The notes under the pieces: model-generated | Told to the model about the DNA's origin: nothing | The model's database searches: none | Seen by the model: the letters and a program-made list of their open reading frames with translations, nothing else | Shown here: piece after piece, positions 60,538 through 64,000 of the stretch | Layout: each line of letters starts with the position of its first letter | How positions within the stretch are numbered: the first letter of the stretch is position 1 | DNA from: JAFALK01 sp042701975 | Lineage (GTDB): Bacteria; Pseudomonadota; Gammaproteobacteria; Burkholderiales; Burkholderiaceae_C | DNA: 64,000 bases | Direction of reading: 5' to 3' | Assembly: GCA_042701975.1 (NCBI GenBank) | Contig: CP170561.1 | Coordinates: 3,100,001 to 3,164,000, forward strand | Made by a program: the position numbers and the translations under genes

Positions 60538-60944
60538 CTGCCGACTGGTTTTGGGGCGGTCAAATGGATCGACGTCTACGCAGGCACGCCCGTCGTCTCC
60601 GTTCACAAGATCATCGAGGAAGCGAGGCTGGTGCCCATCGGCGATCCGACCCGCATGGTGGACTCATGATCGCCAGCGTCGATCAGCATCCGGCGCCCAA
60701 GCGGCTGGCCGTCGGCAGCGACGTATACACCGCGATGCACAAGGCCTTGACCACCCGACTTGCAGAGCTCGAGGCGCAATGCGACCTGGCGTTCTCTACT
60801 GATCCCTTCTGGCGCGTGAGACGGCTTTCGGGCCTATCGCTAGCGATGCAGGGTGGCAGCAGAAGGCCGCTGCCTGTCAGCATCGCCCGACAGGCCGGAT
60901 CACGGTGCTCTGAGTCGATGGACAATGCGGCCAACGGCGCGTAG
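60538..60944 (+). pseudogene. Frameshifted C-terminal remnant of an SDR dehydrogenase
   Basis: The first frame gives PTGFGAVKWIDVYAGTPVVS then VHKIIEEARLVPIGDPTRMV and stops at 60667-60669. The next frame starts at 60666 with MIASVDQHPAPKRLAVGSDV and continues LTTRLAELEAQCDLAFSTD. Together they are the C-terminal third of an SDR of the group that ends with a DQHPAP-x-RL-x-x-GSD motif. The nucleotide-binding half is missing and a single base appears lost near 60665. The last part runs into the end of the convergent hydroxylase gene. From 60408 to 60537 nothing is recognised. Confidence 0.7.
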
Positions 60945-61880
60945 CTGCTGAGTCCATACCCCTCGGCCGTAGGAACGGTTGGCGCCCAGCGGTGGCTGGA
61001 GCTGATCTCGGATCCCAGTCGGCTGAGTTTCATGACTCCATGACGCCGTACCGAACATCATGTCCCACCACGGGAAGAGCACGCCAAAATTGCAGCCGTA
61101 CCGCGTGCCCTCATGGCCATAACCCACTGCGTGATGGCGCCGATGGAAGACCGGGCTCACTATCAGCCGTTCCAGCAGCCAGCCAAAATGCAGGCGAGCG
61201 TTCACGTGCTGCACGCTTTGCAGGAAGTTGCCGACCGCGACGAGGACCACGAACTGCGACGGCGCGACTCCGATGAGAAGCGAGAGGCCCGCGAAGAAGG
61301 TGGCCTGAAGGATGTCGTCGAGGAAATGGTTCCGGTCGTCCGACCACAAGGACATCTGTTGCTGGCTGTGATGCACGGCGTGCAGTTCCCACCAGACGCC
61401 GAAGCGGTGCTGCCAGCGGTGGTACCAGTAGCCGAAGAAGTCCAGCACCACGAGATAGATGAGGAAGGACACCGTCGCCTGGTCTGTGACGCTGGGCCAG
61501 AGCGAATCGATGTCCAAGCTCGGCAGGCCGTAGATGGCCATCAGACTCTGCCAGTGGTTGAACACCGGCTGCAGCAAGACGAAGAAGACGAGATTCAGGA
61601 CGCCGAGCTTGGCCACCCATGTGTAGATCACGTCCGCCCGCAGTGCCTTGCGGTCGGGCCACGATTCCACGGGGCGCAGCGCCTCCAGTGGACGCAGCAG
61701 TGCGTAGCTGACGCAGATCTGGCAGAGGCCCACGATCACCCAGTACAGCGCGTCGTAGATGTCCTCGTCGTAGTTCATCCAGCCGAAGCGGAACAGCAGG
61801 GGTTGGACCACATCGACGTAGGCGAGGGTCTGCAGCGCCGACACGCCGCTGTCGATCTGCGCGAGCATCTCCGGGATCAT
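60900..61880 (-). CDS. Sterol desaturase/fatty acid hydroxylase family membrane protein
   Basis: A 326-residue di-iron membrane enzyme with the histidine boxes YWYHRWQHR, WELHAVHHS and HRRHHAVGYG, plus a HVN motif between them (residues about 145-255). Six or so hydrophobic segments. Family members hydroxylate or desaturate fatty acids, sterols, carotenoids or alkylglycerols; the substrate here is unknown. The C-terminus (TGIRDQLQPPLGANRSYGRGVW) resembles group members that sit in lipid-modification operons. It lies 39 bp after the beta-propeller gene on the same strand, so the two are probably co-transcribed. Confidence 0.88.
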   Translation of the reverse strand: MIPEMLAQIDSGVSALQTLAYVDVVQPLLFRFGWMNYDEDIYDALYWVIVGLCQICVSYALLRPLEALRPVESWPDRKALRADVIYTWVAKLGVLNLVFFVLLQPVFNHWQSLMAIYGLPSLDIDSLWPSVTDQATVSFLIYLVVLDFFGYWYHRWQHRFGVWWELHAVHHSQQQMSLWSDDRNHFLDDILQATFFAGLSLLIGVAPSQFVVLVAVGNFLQSVQHVNARLHFGWLLERLIVSPVFHRRHHAVGYGHEGTRYGCNFGVLFPWWDMMFGTASWSHETQPTGIRDQLQPPLGANRSYGRGVWTQQLRAVGRIVHRLRAP

Positions 61881-61919
61881 CTGGACTTCCGAGCTATGTG
61901 GACTACGAACCTGCGCGGC

Positions 61920-62930
61920 TCAATCCGGGTTGGGTGCGCGCACGGGCGCTGCATTCGCGAAGAACAGGCCATGCGGCGAGCGGCCGACGGCGATGGTGTC
62001 AACCAGCTTGCGCGAATTCATGTCGATGATGCCGACATGCCGGGCGAAGCGGAACGTCACCCAGAGGTAGCGGTGGTCCGCGCTGAGCTGCATGTCGTCG
62101 GGCCCGGGCCTGAGCCCCGTGATGTCTGCGACCTTGACCAGTTGGTCGTAGTCGAGGATGCTGATCGTGCTCTCCACACGGTTGGTGACGGCGACATGGT
62201 GGCCGTCGTCGAGATCCCGGAAGTTGTGGGCGCCGCGCCCCGTGCGGATGCGCTTCACGACCTCGCGCCGGTGCCAGTCGACCACGGCCACATCATCCTC
62301 TCCGGTCATACCGATCAGCAGGTAGCGGTCCCCCGGCGTCATCCACAGGCCGGCAGGTGTGTCGCCGACCTTGAGCTTCCACTGCACGGTCTGGGTGGCC
62401 AGGTCGATCGCGGCGACCTCGCCGGTCTCCTGCAGCGTGACGAAGGCGAAGCGGCTGCTCGAATCGAAGTTGATGTGGCTGGGCGTCTTGGCCAGCGGGA
62501 TCCGTCGGGCCAGCACCATCTGCTGGCCGTCATAGCGGTAAACGTCCACCCGATCCAACCGCAGTCCAGCCGTCACGAACCACTTGTGATCCGGGGAGAA
62601 GCCCAGTTGGTAGGGATCCTCGATGCCCTCGATGCGCCGCTGCACCGCGCCCGTGTGCGGGTCGAGGAACATGAGGTCGTTGGAGATCGAGTCGGCCACG
62701 ATCAGCGAGCGGCCATCGGGCGTCACCATCAGGTGGTGCGGCTCCTTGCCGGTCGGCTGCATGCCCACGACCTTGTGCGTGAGCGGATCGATCAGCGTCA
62801 GCTGGGCTTCGGCCGAATCCAGCACGATGACGCGGTCCGCAGCGCCTGCCACGAAGGTGCACAGGAGCAGGCCAAGAATCACGACGGCAAGGGCGAGTCC
62901 CTTCGAGTGCGGGCGGTTCAATTTCGACAT
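61920..62930 (-). CDS. Secreted YVTN-type beta-propeller protein
   Basis: A 336-residue protein from ATG 62930 with a signal peptide (hydrophobic residues about 12-30, cleaved after AGA). The rest is a seven-bladed propeller built of YVTN repeats: DRVIVLDSAEAQLTLIDPLTHKVVG, then LMVTPDGRSLIVADSISNDL, HKWFVTAGLRLDRVDVYR, RFAFVTLQETGEVAAIDLAT, DRYLLIGMTGEDDVAVVDW and RYLWVTFRFARHVGIIDMNSRKLVDTI. Such domains occur in cytochrome cd1-like and surface proteins; no haem motif (CxxCH) is present here. Upstream of and probably co-transcribed with the hydroxylase gene. Confidence 0.85.
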   Translation of the reverse strand: MSKLNRPHSKGLALAVVILGLLLCTFVAGAADRVIVLDSAEAQLTLIDPLTHKVVGMQPTGKEPHHLMVTPDGRSLIVADSISNDLMFLDPHTGAVQRRIEGIEDPYQLGFSPDHKWFVTAGLRLDRVDVYRYDGQQMVLARRIPLAKTPSHINFDSSSRFAFVTLQETGEVAAIDLATQTVQWKLKVGDTPAGLWMTPGDRYLLIGMTGEDDVAVVDWHRREVVKRIRTGRGAHNFRDLDDGHHVAVTNRVESTISILDYDQLVKVADITGLRPGPDDMQLSADHRYLWVTFRFARHVGIIDMNSRKLVDTIAVGRSPHGLFFANAAPVRAPNPD

Positions 62931-63416
62931 CAGGTGCGGAGTACAGGGTGGGATGCATGAAATTCTCATGCTGTTGCGCTTCTGCCTTGTTTCGGCACCG
63001 CGAAATGTTGGAAGCAAATCCGTGCGCAGACAAGCGGGTCAATCGAGCGTGCCGTTCCCGCAAGCTTGTTTCCGTTGGAAGGGCCTACTGGCCAACTGCT
63101 TGCGGGGGACTGACTCGTGTGAGCCGCGGACAGCAGCGGGTCGATAGCAACTGGGGCCATGACCGATGCGTACAGGTAAATTCCTAACCGCTCCGCTTCA
63201 CGCTTTAGCGAGCTCTCGTTCCTACAGTGGCGCCTAACAGCGGAGGGTGTGAACAGTCAGACTGCCCTAGGCCTTCCTCAAGAGTCACTGAACGGCCATT
63301 GCGCCTTAGTCAGCTTTGCAAGCGAAGGCCAAGTCGATTTACGCTTCGATTTCAGCAAGCGAGTTGCGCGAAGTTTTCTGGCTCCCGTGCTTCGATGGAG
63401 TGTTGAAGGGCAAGAC
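62931..63416. other. Non-coding stretch
   Basis: About 490 bases between the divergent beta-propeller and LprI-like genes. It must hold their promoters, but I see no clear box, repeat, RNA or gene remnant. Confidence 0.45.
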
Positions 63417-64000
63417 ATGGTGTTCGATTTGGCGCACATCCGGTCAGCCGCAATGCTGCTGGCAGCTCTCCTGATTCACGGCGCTTCGCTTGCGGCAAGC
63501 TTTGACTGCGGCGCAGCGACTACGGCTCGAGAGCAATTGATCTGTGGCGACCAGGCGTTGTCACGCGCCGACGCCGAGCTGGGTCGGGCGTACCAGGTAG
63601 GGCTGGCAGCACTCAGCCTGCGGGGTAAGGCGCTGATGAAGTCATCGCAGCGCGGGTGGCTGAAATTCGTTGCAACGGTGTGTCCCACTGCGCCGCCAAT
63701 CTCTCGGCGGCATTTCCTGAGCGCTGTTCAATGCATGCAACGCGAATACGCGGAGCGACTCCGGCAACTCTCTGGTGTTGGGTTGAGGCAAGGCCCGTAC
63801 ACCTTCGTCCGGATTGATGTCTATGGCACAACGCCAGTGGGGCTGGATGACGACACGGGCATGCAGACCGGCTTTCGCTACGAACACCTGGCGTATCCAC
63901 AGATCGACGCGCCGGACACGCCTGCCACGCGAGCGTGGAACTCACATGTTGCCAAGGCACTGCCGATTCCCGGCGCGTGCGAGAGTGCTTCCGACGACAA
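63417..64000 (+). CDS. Secreted LprI-like (DUF1311) domain protein, 3' end outside window
   Basis: The frame starts at ATG 63417 and is open to the window edge, about 194 residues. A signal peptide (residues 1-27, LLAALLIHGASLAAS) precedes a lysozyme-inhibitor LprI-like N-terminal domain: FDCGAATTAREQLICGDQAL then LSRADAELGRAYQVGLAAL, with the paired cysteines typical of the family, and a further pair in ATVCPTAP and AVQCMQREY. The part after residue 125 is not recognised. The role may be in envelope stress or lysozyme tolerance, but this is family inference. Confidence 0.78.
   Translation, partial: MVFDLAHIRSAAMLLAALLIHGASLAASFDCGAATTAREQLICGDQALSRADAELGRAYQVGLAALSLRGKALMKSSQRGWLKFVATVCPTAPPISRRHFLSAVQCMQREYAERLRQLSGVGLRQGPYTFVRIDVYGTTPVGLDDDTGMQTGFRYEHLAYPQIDAPDTPATRAWNSHVAKALPIPGACESASDD

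Overview
The window is GC-rich, densely coded bacterial DNA. The conserved blocks (ureEFG-phaR-rimO; smpB-ratA-rnfH-DUF4124-guaB-guaA), the PHA regulator PhaR, the short H-NS type protein and the many TonB/FecI/FecR, TRAP and two-component genes point to a betaproteobacterium of the order Burkholderiales, perhaps near Roseateles, Ideonella or Rubrivivax. The genus is inference. No rRNA, tRNA, CRISPR array or intact insertion sequence was seen.

Layout. 1-6.8 kb: the end of a TonB-dependent receptor, a periplasmic M16 zinc peptidase, an ECF sigma factor and a FecR anti-sigma, which looks like one import-and-signalling module. 7.0-9.3 kb: a DUF418 membrane protein and an acyl-CoA thioesterase. 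9.3-13.6 kb (minus): an MFS organic-acid transporter with its own response regulator and sensor kinase. 13.6-15.4 kb: urease accessory genes ureEFG without structural genes in the window. 15.5-20.4 kb: phaR, a glycine-rich lipoprotein, rimO and a MetC-like lyase. 20.4-21.7 kb: a DUF6036 nucleotidyltransferase/XRE pair that resembles a toxin-antitoxin module. 21.7-28.0 kb: housekeeping smpB, ratA, rnfH, a DUF4124 gene, guaB, an MFS transporter and guaA.

28.0-49.8 kb looks accessory. It starts at the 3' end of guaA and ends at a decayed tyrosine integrase. It holds an SDR, a TetR-controlled RND efflux operon, a second TetR with an SDR and a quinone-reductase-like gene, a frameshifted acetyltransferase remnant, an octamer tandem repeat, and a complete malonate catabolic cluster. 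That cluster has a LysR regulator, a TRAP transporter and mdcACDEGBH, and together these would import malonate and decarboxylate it to acetate.

50.0-53.9 kb (minus): a monocarboxylate symporter (DUF3311 protein plus an SSS permease) flanked by its likely sensor kinase and response regulator. 54.1-55.2 kb: an SdpR-like autorepressor, a membrane protein and a rhodanese. 55.7-59.3 kb: a hybrid sensor kinase followed by a chemotaxis receptor. 59.3-64.0 kb: an H-NS-like protein, a DUF3592 protein, a frameshifted SDR remnant, a fatty-acid hydroxylase with a beta-propeller partner, and the start of a LprI-like secreted protein cut by the window edge.

Regulatory sites stand out more than usual: several perfect or near-perfect palindromes sit directly in front of the regulators that probably bind them (phaR, the XRE gene, both TetR genes, the LysR gene, sdpR).
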